Numbered from the stretch's first letter, positions 49,353 to 60,075 are shown. The stretch is 64,000 bases of DNA from Macrosoma leucophasiata (GCA_036365455.1 JAWQUS010000032.1:13896001-13960000), one strand, 5' to 3'. Program-made: numbers and translations. Notes: generated by a model from the sequence alone, not told the origin.

Positions 49353-49528
49353 GGCCCCTAACTCACTAGGACGCCATGGCCACGTTGCCGGCTACGTAAC
49401 CATTTCGTGAGTATGGTGTGGAGTTGTCACCACACGGTGGATAGGTGAGTTAGGTATCATGTATTTCAATACTAGCTACTTGGATAAATAGCCGGCGACG
49501 TCGCCATGGCGTTTTAGAGTTAGGGCCC
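49353..49528. mobile_element. PIF/Harbinger-like MITE with TAA target duplication
   Basis: The inverted ends are GGCCCCTAACTC and GGGCCCTAACTC (11 of 12 bases), followed by inner inverted blocks acgccatgg, cgacg or cacgt, and gccggcta. TAA flanks both sides (49350-49352 and 49529-49531). A 3-base T/A duplication with GG(N)CC-type ends fits the PIF/Harbinger superfamily. The body is 176 bp without an ORF. A solitary end of the same family is at 56828-56885. Confidence 0.75.
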
Positions 49529-49746
49529 TAACTGGACTATGGCTGCACATAGACAAAAAAGAGGCTAAAATTATTTTTTGTCTGTTTGTCTATGTAATTG
49601 AAGGGGCATTACAAAAAACTACTGAGTGAAATTAGAAGCGGTTTTATTGTTTAATGTCCGGTTGAAAATCAGCGCCAGTTTTAATCTGGCAAATGCTGAA
49701 CTGGATACCCTTCTAGTGCTATCGTGAGACACCCCTAAAAAGGAAT

Positions 49747-49758
49747 TATATATATATA

Positions 49759-49804
<46 letters not shown>

Positions 49805-49806
49805 TT
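49747..49806. repeat. (AC)n(AT)n(GT)n palindromic microsatellite
   Basis: aacacac, about 19 AT pairs, then gtgtgtt gives a nearly perfect palindrome of about 48 bases. Low-complexity DNA of this type often forms cruciforms and mutates quickly. Confidence 0.85.
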
Positions 49807-49999
49807 TTTTTTCTTTGTATTAAGTGTGTTTCTAAGGAAATTCCTTTTTGTATTGTTACGTACTGTGCTTTTTTTGTTTACTTTTTTAATGCACTTTTTT
49901 TTTTGGTTTCTTTTCTCTGTGCCTTTTTATGTGTCTCAGGCGCATTAAATAAACGTATTTTCTTTCTTTTCTTTCTCTTTCTTACTGATGTGTTTCACA

Positions 50000-50222
50000 T
50001 CTACACTTCTGTGTAGATCACAACAGGCCAATCAGATGCGTTGCTACATACACCCTAAGACCTAAGTTGTTATCTCTCTGTGATAGGTATACCGGGGCCA
50101 TACATTGCTATCTAACCAGAACACGATAATGCTGAATACTGCCGTTTGGCTGCAGATTAGGTAATGCGGTGGGGCCGATGCCCTTGAGCTCCTGCATCGA
50201 AATTCTAGCAGCAGGTAACTTC
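50000..50222 (-). repeat. Diverged family A copy
   Basis: ccagaacacgataatgctga, ggtaatgcggtggggcc and cgagctc-like segments follow the family order with heavy divergence. Confidence 0.5.
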
Positions 50223-50993
50223 TCTTGCACTTTCATTACGTAAATAAAATATGACTTGTCATTAAATAGAGTCAGTTGGTTATTTCATTCGTAGACTCTA
50301 CATAGCTCTTGAAATTCTCTTTTGATAGTTCGTTCTTGTCGATTGTTGTTAATTATTTACTTATAAAAACAAATATATTATAGTTTTTTAATTTTGGTAG
50401 ATTTGAATGCAGACGGTGATTAAAAATTACAGGTAGGTATTATCAAAAATGTAAAAAACACATAGACAGCCCTAGCCAGGTACTTTATCGGGAATTCCCT
50501 TATCCGAGCGCCCTTAATTCTTATGTTTCCTTCATGCAGGCTTTATCATTTTTTATCGATAACATTCTATTTTGATGACCAGACATTACTACTGTATGAC
50601 TAGTAGAATTATTTTTACCACATGCTATAATTTGTACTCAGAAACAGTGATAACAGATATTGTTTTTATCGAAACGTATAAATTTTATCACATCCTCTAT
50701 TGACCTTATTTTAATCTCGATATTATGCAAAATATTTTTTAAAAAGAATACGACGTTTTGACATTTTAAGCCTTTAATCTCAGATCTTTGAACACCGATT
50801 TTTATACTAATTGTACATTTAATACATGTTAATAATTTGTTGCATGTTTTTTAAATGGATTTTTTTTATTTAATAAACCTTTATTTACGGATTTGTCTTC
50901 TTATTTTCGCTTCTCAGCTTCTCATCTGCCTAAATCACCCACGGAAGCCGAAAAACTATCGAAACGTCGGGTTGATTTTAAAAATCTTTATCA
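50223..50993. other. Intergenic, no gene
   Basis: AT-rich sequence. Short frames such as 50855-51052 have no recognisable domain. Confidence 0.4.
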
Positions 50994-51283
50994 TTTTTTT
51001 TAATGTTATGAAAGTGGCTAACAAGCATGCAGTTCACATTGATGTTAAGTGATGACTGCAGCCTAAAGAAACCCACACAAAGACCAGAGGTCAAAATGCA
51101 GATGTGTTACCACTCCTGAGGCCTAAGGTGTTATGTGTATGTGCTGGAAATTACAGAGCCGTACATTACCACCTGACCGGAACACGATAGTACTGAACAC
51201 TACCATTTAGCGGCAACTATATTAGATAATGCGGTGGTGTCTACGCCCGCGAGCTCCGTCACTGGAGCTCTACCGCCAGTAAA
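50994..51283 (-). repeat. Family A retroposon, full length
   Basis: Complete family order from tttactggcggtagagctcc (read in reverse) to a poly-A tail seen here as a T-run at 50994-51001. Confidence 0.75.
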
Positions 51284-51312
51284 TCTCATGGAACTGAGGG
51301 CGATGTGCCCTT

Positions 51313-51540
51313 GTTAAAGAGCCATTCGGTCCAGCGGTGTGTGACGACCGTTTTAACCTCCGTTTGAGACTCACGGGTTCGAACCCCGTACCGTGATAAC
51401 TTTGTATTTGTTTGGCCTACAGATATTTGTTTCGGGTCTGGGTGTTTGTGTATGTGGTGTATGTGTTGTATACCTATGTACAACGGCACCCACGACACAG
51501 GTTTTCACCTAGTGTGAGTGTAAGCGTATTTTATTATGAT
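51313..51540 (+). repeat. Family G SINE, full length
   Basis: Head with cattcggtccagcggtgtg and B-box acgggttcgaaccccg, then the body ggcctacagatatttgtttc, ggtctgggtgtttgtg, acaacggcacccacgacaca and tail gagtgtaagcg. It matches the 4880-5100 copy closely. Confidence 0.75.
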
Positions 51541-52232
51541 TTTTTAAACACTGGCTCCGTGTTAAACATTTATTTTAATATGAAGAGTTTTAGTTTAACA
51601 TACCTACGCAAAATAAATCCATAAAAATAAATAGACTTATTTAGATTAACATCTGCCTTTTTAATTTGTCAAAGAGAATAAGAGACATTCTTTCGATATA
51701 GGTACTTAACTCTAAGTATTCCCACTTTAATATCTATTATAGTTCTATTTGGTTTATGGTATTTCATTATGGTAGTACGATTTTTTTATTAGGCACTTTA
51801 AATTGACGTAGTGTTTATCTATTGTTATTTACTTAACATTTTTTACGTCACAAATGGTTTACTCTACGTAAAATTATTTTTGCATTGATGTGAAAATTTG
51901 AAATTTCAATGCGGATCCGGACAAACAAATAGGCTCCTATAAATATATTCTTGTCACTTCCTGTTCCTCTCCACCGACCTTGAATGGGCAATCGCTTCTT
52001 ACGCGACACGTCTTATCGATGGAAACATTTCGTTTTTCAGATATCACAATAAGCTAGTTGGCAGATTGTCAAAAACTGCTTTTATGGCTTCCAAAAAGTC
52101 CAGTTATTTCATAAATTTTAATATTTGTACAGAATTATACAGTTTATTTTGCAACTCGTTTTCATTTCCGCCGCCTAAAACGCTCTGAAGTGTCATGGCG
52201 TCTGTTTGACGTTACATCTTCCGAAACAAACA

Positions 52233-52426
52233 GAGTGCCTAGTGCAAGATTTTATTTACTCTTACGCGAATTCGATCGCGTAAGAGTAATTGCAGATTTG
52301 TATGGAATTGAAGGAGCGTCATCGATTCACCGCTAGATGACGCTCCTTCAATTCTATACACATCTGCGTTTACTCTTACGCGGTCGCGATCGAAAATCGC
52401 GATCGGAAATCTCGCACTAGGCACTC
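52233..52426. mobile_element. Palindromic MITE with GAGTGCCTAGTGC ends
   Basis: The left end GAGTGCCTAGTGCAAGATTT and the right end (in reverse GAGTGCCTAGTGCGAGATTT) differ at one base in 20. Inside is a 32-bp stem (52292-52323 with 52336-52367, 30 pairs, 12-base loop). Three copies of ttactcttacgcg or its reverse complement occur at about 52256, 52277 and 52370. No target duplication was found. Confidence 0.75.
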
Positions 52427-52784
52427 AGCTGTAAAGTGTCAAATTCGATACCCAATATATACCTACACTCTGTACAATGCTTATGAAGTTGTAATGTAAC
52501 GCGTCCTCATTTATTTTGTGTAAAAGTTAAATGCAAAAGTTGATCACGTGACACCAAGTGATCAGCTTTTGCATTTATATGTTTTTAATGCATGAAGATA
52601 TTATTTATTCTTAGGTACAAGTATATTTTAACCATTTAGATTGATTTTCGAAATGTTTAAATATTATTCAATCCCGAGCATCAAAAACTATTTATTATTT
52701 TACATAGTGGCATCTAGCCTATTATGCAACAACAATAGGATTTAGACTAGTGACTAGTAGCCCACTAGTGGCCCACCCCTGATT

Positions 52785-52940
52785 CGCGCGGGTGCAATGT
52801 TACTTACATTACTACTATCATAATATAAATTGCATATTGACTATACCTAGTACTCCTGAATAGCTTTCTGATTGTGAAAGAATTTTCATGATCGGTTCAG
52901 TATTCTAAAGATATGTTCCTTCAAACAAACAAACAGTCAA
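52785..52940 (+). repeat. LINE 3' tail fragment (RTE-like)
   Basis: gattcgcgcgggtgcaatgt, then gaaagaattttcatgatcgg, then aagatatgttccttcaaac. The familiar 3' UTR layout of insect non-LTR elements, with a CAAA-type run at the end. Confidence 0.5.
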
Positions 52941-52996
52941 CAAACAGTATACTTCGTTCGAAATAGTTCGAATACATAAAGAAAAAACAACGGTTG

Positions 52997-53080
52997 AATT
53001 TGCACTCCGGGAGTGCCGGCAGAAATGAAAACTTGAAGAATTTGCACTCCGGGAGTGCCGGCAGAAGTGAAAACTTGAAT
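52997..53080. repeat. Tandem duplication, two 42-bp units
   Basis: Units at 52997 and 53039 read aatttgcactccgggagtgc followed by cggcagaa(a/g)tgaaaacttg. Each holds the palindrome cactccgggagtg. Confidence 0.85.
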
Positions 53081-53564
53081 TCATTTTTGACCACCACCGC
53101 CAACACCGCCACCATGACAGCTGTCATTGGGTCCCCAAAAAGAAGGCGAATGCAATTCTAGTCACGTGTTCGTCTTACGCATTTTCTATCAGGTGTAATG
53201 ACGCGAGTTTAACATTTTTTCCCATCACAAAATGTGTGAAACGCCGCTAAAGAAATTTATACCCTCGTAAAAATCCTATCGTTAGTGTTGAATAATTTGC
53301 AAAAGTTAACAATTCGCAAAAATATTTCTCAAAGCCTCATTAAACTGTCGTTTAGTCGGTACCTACTAGAAGATCGGTATCTATTAGCATTGATCGATTC
53401 TTAACACGTGTTTGCCGTGGCACGTGTGCAGTTTTTATAGCTAACCATTGTGTTAACGATAGTAATGACAGCTTGTAAAGTTTCTTCATTTCACGGCTTT
53501 CATTGTATTTTTTTTTTTGTAGAAGTAGGTACCTATCACATGTGTACCTTGTTGATTATTAGGG

Positions 53565-53620
53565 TTCCGTAATCTACAAGGAACCCTTATCTTACAGTTT
53601 TATCATCCCATTTGTACAAA
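53565..53620. repeat. Family I fragment (gggttccgta end)
   Basis: gggttccgtaatctacaagg followed by aacccttatc is the diagnostic end of family I. Confidence 0.5.
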
Positions 53621-53632
53621 TAAGAAGAAGAA

Positions 53633-53853
53633 TGAGTTTCGTAGTAATAGACAATTTTTAAAGTGTGTGTCATACGCATTTACGACTCACACCTTGCTTT
53701 AACAAAATACGTAAACAATTTCACGCACACATTCAAACTTCTACGCGACAAGCATAGGCCCGCTTAGGGTTGAACTTTGACAGAGGGGAAAGACTGCATA
53801 TGGCTACTCCCCTCCGGTCCGCCGCGGCGGCCGGTGGCCCGCGTTGCTCTATG
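53633..53853 (+). mobile_element. Family E MITE, rearranged copy
   Basis: The first about 48 bases (gagtttcgtagtaatagac onward) are E in reverse and the rest (from 53681) is E forward to its right terminus GTTGCTCTATG at 53853. The left terminus is missing. The element abuts a family D fragment. An internal inversion or snapback explains the order. Confidence 0.6.
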
Positions 53854-53965
53854 GGTTTGACCGCCATTGTTCGGTTCACTGCCTGCACTATTGGAAGAAT
53901 TCTCTTCCAGTAGAAGAATTTTTGCTAGTGGGCGGTAGGGTCGTCTCGTCCCGACGCCAGAACAA
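53854..53965 (-). repeat. Family D fragment
   Basis: gtttgaccgccattgttcgg, then tagaagaatttttgctagtg, then cgtcccgacgcc match one half of the 61.2-kb D copy. Confidence 0.6.
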
Positions 53966-54235
53966 TTCACAAAGAACAGGGAAAACATACAGATCTGTAA
54001 CTAATTCGTCACCAAAATTCCCAGTAATCGATATCACGCTATACCAGATTTTGAACAAAACATGTTGTCATGTTTATACCACCCCGCCGTAATGGGTCGA
54101 TACTTAATAAGATAAATAGTGTGTTTTTACGCATTTAATAAAAATATATTTAATACCTACATACAAATCTCAAGTGACAGTGTTTGTTATCGAACTCCGA
54201 AACGGCTTGACCAGTTATTATGATATTTTTGTAAA

Positions 54236-54282
54236 TTCCTGTAAATATTTAGTAGGTTAGACCTACTAAATATTTACAGGAA
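54236..54282. repeat. Perfect 22-bp hairpin with 3-base loop
   Basis: The left arm (54236-54257) starts ttcctgtaaatatttag, the loop is TAG, and 54261-54282 is the exact reverse complement of the left arm. Confidence 0.85.
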
Positions 54283-54635
54283 GGATCTGTGGTAGCAGAC
54301 TATTTTTAAAGGATTCATTTCCAAATAGATTCCCTTTGCCACCCAGCTGAGATTTAATGAAACCATGAAACCGAGGGAATCCTAAAATCTAAGTCTATCC
54401 CTAGGTATTTGCAGCTACCTCCGTTCGTAAACGCCTTGCAAAGCCAGTGAATATGGCGTAGCGTACCTACAGGATTTACGCAGAATTGACTTGTTGACGG
54501 CAACTCGACTCAAAATACGAGTGTACATATGACAAAACGTAACGTGCAATTAATCTTTGTTAGCACGTATGCTTGAATACATGCATTTACCTCTGCTTAC
54601 CTTCGGGGAATACAGGCGTTTACTGTTCATAAATC

Positions 54636-54982
54636 AAATATAATAATGTCAACCCTTGATACGTCCCATTGCTGGGCACCAGTCTCTCCCCGTGTTGGGG
54701 GGAGGCCTGGAACTTACTCCACCACGCTGCTCCAATGCGGGTTGGTGGAAATACGGGTTAGTGGCCAACCCGCTGTCGGATGTTTTCAACCCTAAGGCCT
54801 CCGACAAGGTTTAACGACTTCTATCTATCTATAGCAACCGAGACCGACGGCTTATCGTGCCCTCCGAAGTAGGGAAACGCACATTTTAATTTGCGACTAG
54901 CGGTCACCCATCGTGCGCCCGAAATGCTTAACCGAGTAGATCGCTTATGATCTACATCAGCCGAGGAGCCATGCGCGCTTCA
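54636..54982 (-). mobile_element. Family H LINE 3' end flanked by a 47-bp duplication
   Basis: The body matches 45980-46345 (tacgtcccattgctgggcac, cgctgctccaatgcgggttg, gatcgcttatgatctacatc). A perfect 47-base direct repeat flanks it (54589-54635 and 54983-55029). The duplicated sequence belongs to a family F tail, so the LINE fragment landed in an older SINE. Confidence 0.75.
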
Positions 54983-55162
54983 ACCTCTGCTTACCTTCGG
55001 GGAATACAGGCGTTTACTGTTCATAAATCTAATGTAATAATATAAAATTCTCGTTCCACAGAGTTTTTAATCAAACTCTTCTGAAACGGGTTGACCGTTT
55101 TTTTTGTACCAATATTCAGTATGAGTATAGGTACAAAAAAGTAGTAAGTAATATTGTATGAT

Positions 55163-55472
55163 CTGCCTCAGTAGCGTAGTGGTAGCAGGCCACTACTATT
55201 ACGCTGGAGGTCCTGGGTTCGATTCCCGGGTCGGGGACTATCAGAGATAACGGTTTAAAATCCTTTATCTCTGCTTCTATTGGGATTTTTCCATTTTCTG
55301 GAAGTTTCCCAGTACCCCGGAGTTTGGTAATGTGCCCGGAGATGGCAACAGGTTCGCCACCTGTTACATGGGCCAAAACGTAACCGGCGAGTCGTGGGTG
55401 TTTGCATGTATGATTGAATGCATGCATTTACCTCTGCCTACCCCTTCGGGGATTACAGGCGTGAAGTTACGT
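55163..55472 (+). mobile_element. Family F SINE, full length, 14-bp target duplication
   Basis: The exact duplication TAATATTGTATGAT (55149-55162 and 55473-55486) sets the element at 310 bp. The tRNA-like head (ctcagtagcgtagtggtagc to B-box gggttcgattcccggg) is followed by the body (tcagagataacggtttaaaa, ggaagtttcccagtaccccg) and tail (ctgcctaccccttcggggat). This is the reference copy for family F. Confidence 0.88.
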
Positions 55473-55722
55473 TAATATTGTATGATGATAAGAAGTACGT
55501 ATGACGCCGGGTGAGCTAGTAATACTATATTTATAGAATTAGACAATATTAAATTCTTAGTAAAATAACGTAATTTCAGTCTAATCTCTATCGTATTAGG
55601 GACGAAATGCGTGACAAAAGTGGCAATATAGATAATCTTGGACCATAAATCTGATTTAGCCTAGCGTGCAATTTTGCTAAGCCTTCAGAGAAAAAAAATT
55701 TACTACGTTCTTAGTCATTCAA

Positions 55723-56033
55723 TTTTTTTTATGTAATAAAAGTGGCAAAGAAGCATGCAGTTCACATTGATGTTAAGTGATGACTGCAGTCTACACACAC
55801 CCACACAAAGACCAAGGTTAAAATGCAGATGCGTAGGTAACCACTCCTGAGGCCTAAGGTGTTATGCCTCTGTGCCGGCAATTACAGGGCCGTACCACCT
55901 GATTACCATCTGACAGGAACACGATAATACTGAACACTACCATATAGCGGCAAGTAGGTATATTAAGTAATGCGGTGGTGCCTACGCCCGCAAGCTGCAT
56001 CACGCTCAAGCTCAAGCTCTACCACCAGTAAAA
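55723..56033 (-). repeat. Family A retroposon, full length
   Basis: Complete family order, with small insertions (for example gtaggtaaccactcc) and a local duplication ctcaagctcaagctc near the head. Confidence 0.72.
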
Positions 56034-56215
56034 GGGGTAGGTCAGATCGTTATATAATAATATGGTCTCGTAATCACTATCACAGAATAAGATTTTTTAG
56101 GTCTTAGGGATGGCAACACATCTGCATATTCTAAGCTATAGTCATCTGCACAGAAATCGACGGTCAAAATAACTTTGCTGTCCCGTAAAATTAAAGTAAT
56201 TTTTGTCTCACATAT

Positions 56216-56526
56216 TATAGCAACACGGGCCACCGGCCGCGGCGGACCGGAGGGGAGTAGACATAGTGTTTATTACCGATGCAAAACAGTCTGTCATTTT
56301 TTGCGGAAGGAAATACGTGACACACTCACACTACAAAAATCGTCTATTATTACGAAACTCACACCTTGACTTTAACAAAATTCATAAACAATTTCACGCA
56401 CACATTTAAACATCTAGGCGACAGGCATAAGAACTCTTGTGCTTGTACTTTGGGAGAGGGAAAACCTGCTTAAATATGGCTACTCCCTTTGGGTCCGCCG
56501 CGGCCGGTGGCCCGTGTTGCTCTATG
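56216..56526 (+). mobile_element. Family E MITE, full length
   Basis: The left inverted end runs from agcaacacgggccaccggcc through cgcggcggaccggagg. The right end is its reverse complement, closing with gtgttgctctatg at 56526. The interior (gtctgtcattttttgcgg, cgtctattattacgaaactc, catctaggcgacaggcat) matches the 58.7-kb copy. Confidence 0.7.
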
Positions 56527-56827
56527 CCTGCACATGATTTGCCATAGACACTTCACAAAAAGGTTTTTATGCAGCAATTATGACAAGACTGAGTGTACAG
56601 ACATAGTCCAGTTACAGTTTTATTATATGTTTAGATTTTGTTCATAAAACGATAAAAATCAATGGACTTCCCGACATCTGGGAAAGATTATATTTTATCA
56701 ATGAGTTTCGCGTATGTCTGCGCTTGCGCGTTATCCTCGGTCAACTATTATCTGTGAGATAAGTAATATGGTTACATCAAAATATGTTAAAGGTTTAAAA
56801 TATGATTGGAATCAGCTGGTCGCACTG

Positions 56828-56885
56828 TTAGGGCCCTAACTCACTAGGACGCCATGGCGACGTCGCCGGCTACGTATCCAAGCAG
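56828..56885. repeat. Solitary end of the PIF-like MITE
   Basis: ttagggccctaactcactag, then gacgccatggcgacgtcgcc, then ggctacgtatcc matches the left end of 49353-49528. The other end is absent. Confidence 0.6.
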
Positions 56886-56889
56886 TTAG

Positions 56890-57054
56890 TTTTTTTTTAT
56901 GTAATGGAAGTGGTAAACAAGCATGCAGTTCATATTTTCAGTTCAGACCGGAACACGATAGTGCTAAACACTACCATTTAGCGGCAAGTATATTAGGTAA
57001 TGCGGTGGTGCCTACGCCCGCGAGCTCCGTCACTGGAGCTCTACCACCAGTAAA
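56890..57054 (-). repeat. Family A retroposon with internal deletion
   Basis: The tail (atgtaatggaagtggtaaac) joins directly to the middle and head (ccggaacacgatagtgctaa to ccaccagtaaa); about 125 bases are missing. Confidence 0.7.
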
Positions 57055-57458
57055 GTTGGGTGCTGTAACTATATTAAGTATTTTACGGTGGTAGGTACGG
57101 AATCGTTCGTGCGTAAAGCCGACTTCAGAAAATTTTTGTTTTAATTTAGGTAAGTACCTATAAAATTTGAATAATGAATGTAACATAACATTAACTTAAG
57201 TTATTCATAAAGACAATACAAGAGGATGACAACGTGTAATACTTAGTGAATATTATTTTTATAACTATAAATAGTTATGATTTCCAAATTGAATGGCTGT
57301 TCACTGTTCATTGTATAATTTCGATTCTAGATAATCTCCTAAAATGTAGGTATGTTTGAGCAAGTAAAACTCTCTTGTTATGATTGTGCCTCTTTAATAG
57401 GGAATCGGACAACTTTTGAGAATGTGTCTAAAATTATTCTTTATGCGTTTATTTAACC

Positions 57459-57594
57459 ATAAAAAATATTAATTTTATTATTTAAACATGATAAAGTACT
57501 GTGGTACTTTAACATGTTTAAATATTAAAATTAATGCAACGTCAAGTACTGTGGCACTTTAACATGTTTAAATAATAAAATTAATATTTTTTAT
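57459..57594. repeat. Nested palindrome with 32-bp perfect arms
   Basis: 57459-57490 and 57563-57594 are exact reverse complements. Inside, a 42-base direct repeat (57494-57535 and 57544-57585, two mismatches) begins aagtactgtgg, so the right arm is partly made of the second repeat unit. AT-rich and non-coding. Confidence 0.85.
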
Positions 57595-58211
57595 AGTAGA
57601 ACTTGGTAGTTTGTCAACTACACATACATTTTATAATTTCAAAAATGCCGCATAAACGGTGCCGAATGACTCTGAACAATGTGACGTCAACTGTTCGCAA
57701 TCAAAGTGAAACTTTTAATTCCATAAGACTAAGTGGAAAATAATTTTGTTGAATTTCGTATAACTTATTTTTCGTGTAAATCACGTAGAAAATATTCAAA
57801 AAAAGAGCTAATGAATCAAAGTATCACTTGTGTTAAATATTTGTTGTACGATCATATGACGTCACGTCCTGTGATTGATGTTTCGTAAAAATAAAGGTTT
57901 ATTTCTTCTTCTTCTTCTTTTTTTTCGTTCAACATGGAGCACAGATAAAAAATATTAAAATGATAACATTTTATTTTGCAATTTAAAAATATAAATCATT
58001 AATAATTCACGAAAATATTTAATGAGTCATCGTATTACCTATTTCACAAACATTTATTCTAATCATAGTTAACATTTATTTTCGATTGCTGTCCGATTGC
58101 CTATTCAGTATTATAACATATTCTCTGCCTATTCCCAACTGCATACACTTTGTAACTGTTTACTAGTGAATAGTTTACATTGAGAACATGAACCTTAACA
58201 TAGAGTTATTC

Positions 58212-58310
58212 TTTTTAGGGTTCCGTGCATAAAAGGTAAAAACAAACGGGATCCTATCACTAAGCCGCTGTATGTCTGTCTGTCGCCACGCTGTATCTCA
58301 TGAACCATGA
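58212..58310 (+). repeat. Family I fragment
   Basis: tagggttccgtgcataaaag, a TGTCTGTC run (ctgtatgtctgtctgtcgcc) and ctgtatctcatgaaccatga: the layout of the gggttccgta repeat. Confidence 0.5.
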
Positions 58311-58571
58311 TAGCTAGAAAGCTGAATTTTCACAAATTATGTAATTTGGTTGCCGATAACAACAAAAAATTTACAAAAAGTTATCGTCTCAGTAAATTAA
58401 GGAAAAGCAGAAATAAAAGGTATAAACGACAAGTATTTTTATATTTGTTGATTACAATTATTATCACTTATGGAAATACCGTAATTCCAGCGATTGGTGA
58501 AATGTTATTTTAAACTTAATTAAAACTAATAAGTCGCGTGGTTATTGAAACATTTTCCTTTCACTGTTCCA

Positions 58572-58650
58572 TTCTGAGAATCGAACTACGTGCCTAGATG
58601 TTCGGTATGCCTTAATATGTTAGAGCCACGCCACGACTTGTATTCCAAAA
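58572..58650 (-). repeat. Possible tRNA-derived fragment
   Basis: On the minus strand a B-box-like gtagttcgattctc lies about 40 bases after cgtggctctaac. No convincing cloverleaf was built, so this is weak. Confidence 0.25.
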
Positions 58651-58713
58651 AAATGAGACTCGCTACGTGATAGACCGGAGTCCCTGTCGATACACCCGAG
58701 TAATATGCATGGC

Positions 58714-59006
58714 CATAGAGCAACGCGGCCCACCGGTCGCGGCGGACCGGAGGGGAGTAACCATAGCGTGTATTACCGATGCAAAACTGTCTGTCATTTT
58801 TTGCGGGGGGGAATGCGTGCGACACACACGCACACTACAAAAATCGTCTATTACTACGAAACTCACACTTTGATTTTAACAAAAAACAGAAACAATTGCA
58901 CGCACACATTTAAACATCTAGGCGACAAGTATAGGCCCATTTGGGCTTGTAATTGGACAGAGGGGAAAGCCTGCATATGGCTACTCCCATCCGGTGTTGC
59001 TCTATG
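58714..59006 (+). mobile_element. Family E MITE, full length, perfect 8-bp target duplication
   Basis: The ends are CATAGAGCAACGCGG and, in reverse, CATAGAGCAACACCGG. The exact 8-mer TGCATGGC flanks it (58706-58713 and 59007-59014). The 293-bp body has no transposase. An 8-bp duplication with CA...TG ends fits a hAT- or Merlin-type non-autonomous element. This is the reference copy for family E. Confidence 0.82.
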
Positions 59007-59119
59007 TGCATGGCTTTTACTTTAACTATAGCGCACTCGTCGCACCTCGTTTTATTACGCTACCGAGATGTCGCTGCAAGCTCGGAGAGTCACGTACAGA
59101 GCGTCTTATAGCTCGGTGG

Positions 59120-59335
59120 CAGAGAATATGTAATACTACGGATAGAATTGACACTTCGACGTCCCGCCCGATTTTCCCGCATCACTCAACCCCTTCCCCT
59201 CTTCTGGGCGACGGTTGGTATTTTGTACGTGCTACGCACACAGGTGCGCGTCTAAGTACACGTGACTGTTTGATGTCTGTGTAATAGAAACCAAATTAAG
59301 CGTTTGTACTAATTTTGGCGGAGAGTCCGCGATTT
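59120..59335 (+). repeat. Family B repeat, copy 2
   Basis: It matches 9987-10211 in all blocks (acttcgacgtcccgcccgat, cgtgctacgcacacag, gatgtctgtgtaatagaa). The preceding 90 bases (tacgctaccgagatgtcgct onward) may be more of the same element. Confidence 0.6.
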
Positions 59336-59613
59336 GTCGATTGTTTGAGACTAGGTACGATACGTCTCACACTAGGTACTTACGTCTTACAGTAGGCACG
59401 TCTCACTAGGAACTTTGTGCTCTGTTAGTCACATCTGTCACATTAGATACACAAGGCCTCGTTAGGTTCAAAAGCAACAGATATGATGAAATTAATTTAA
59501 TTAATTTTATTGATCGGCATCTTTCAGGCGTAGTGTCTAATTATTTTATCCTGCAATGGCTTCATTCGCAGTTTTGATTGCCTTGTACGTTGTGTAGCAA
59601 CAATATATATATA

Positions 59614-59904
59614 TTTTTTTATCGTATGGAAGTGGCAAACAAGCATGCAGTTCACATTGATGTTAAGTGATGACTGCGGCCTATAGACACTTACACAAAG
59701 ACCAAGGTCAAATGCAGATGCGTTACCACTCCTGAGGCCTAAGATGTTATTTATGTCTCTGTGCCGGAAATTACAGGGCCGTACATTACCACCTGACCGG
59801 AACACGGCAGTGCTGAACACTACCATTTAGCGGCAAGTATATTAGGTAATGCGGTGGTGCCTACGCTCGCAAGCTCCGTCACTAGAGCTCTACCACCAGT
59901 AAAA
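59614..59904 (-). repeat. Family A retroposon, full length
   Basis: Complete family order; the poly-A tail appears as the T-run at 59614-59620. One of the best-preserved copies. Confidence 0.75.
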
Positions 59905-60029
59905 TGATCAACGGGCGCACTATATCAGGTCCCGATATCCCTATGGCCAACCCAGTTCTAGAAAACGATCATGTCACAATGTATTGTGACCGATCTATCA
60001 TCACAGACAGGGCTATTATTAGCCTTTAT

Positions 60030-60075
60030 GAGGAGGCTTTGGTCCAGCAGGACATCTTTCGGCTGATATGATGAG
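60030..60075 (+). repeat. RTE LINE tail stub
   Basis: gaggaggctttggtccagca followed by ggacatctttcggctgatat and gatga: a short, diverged LINE end. Confidence 0.45.
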
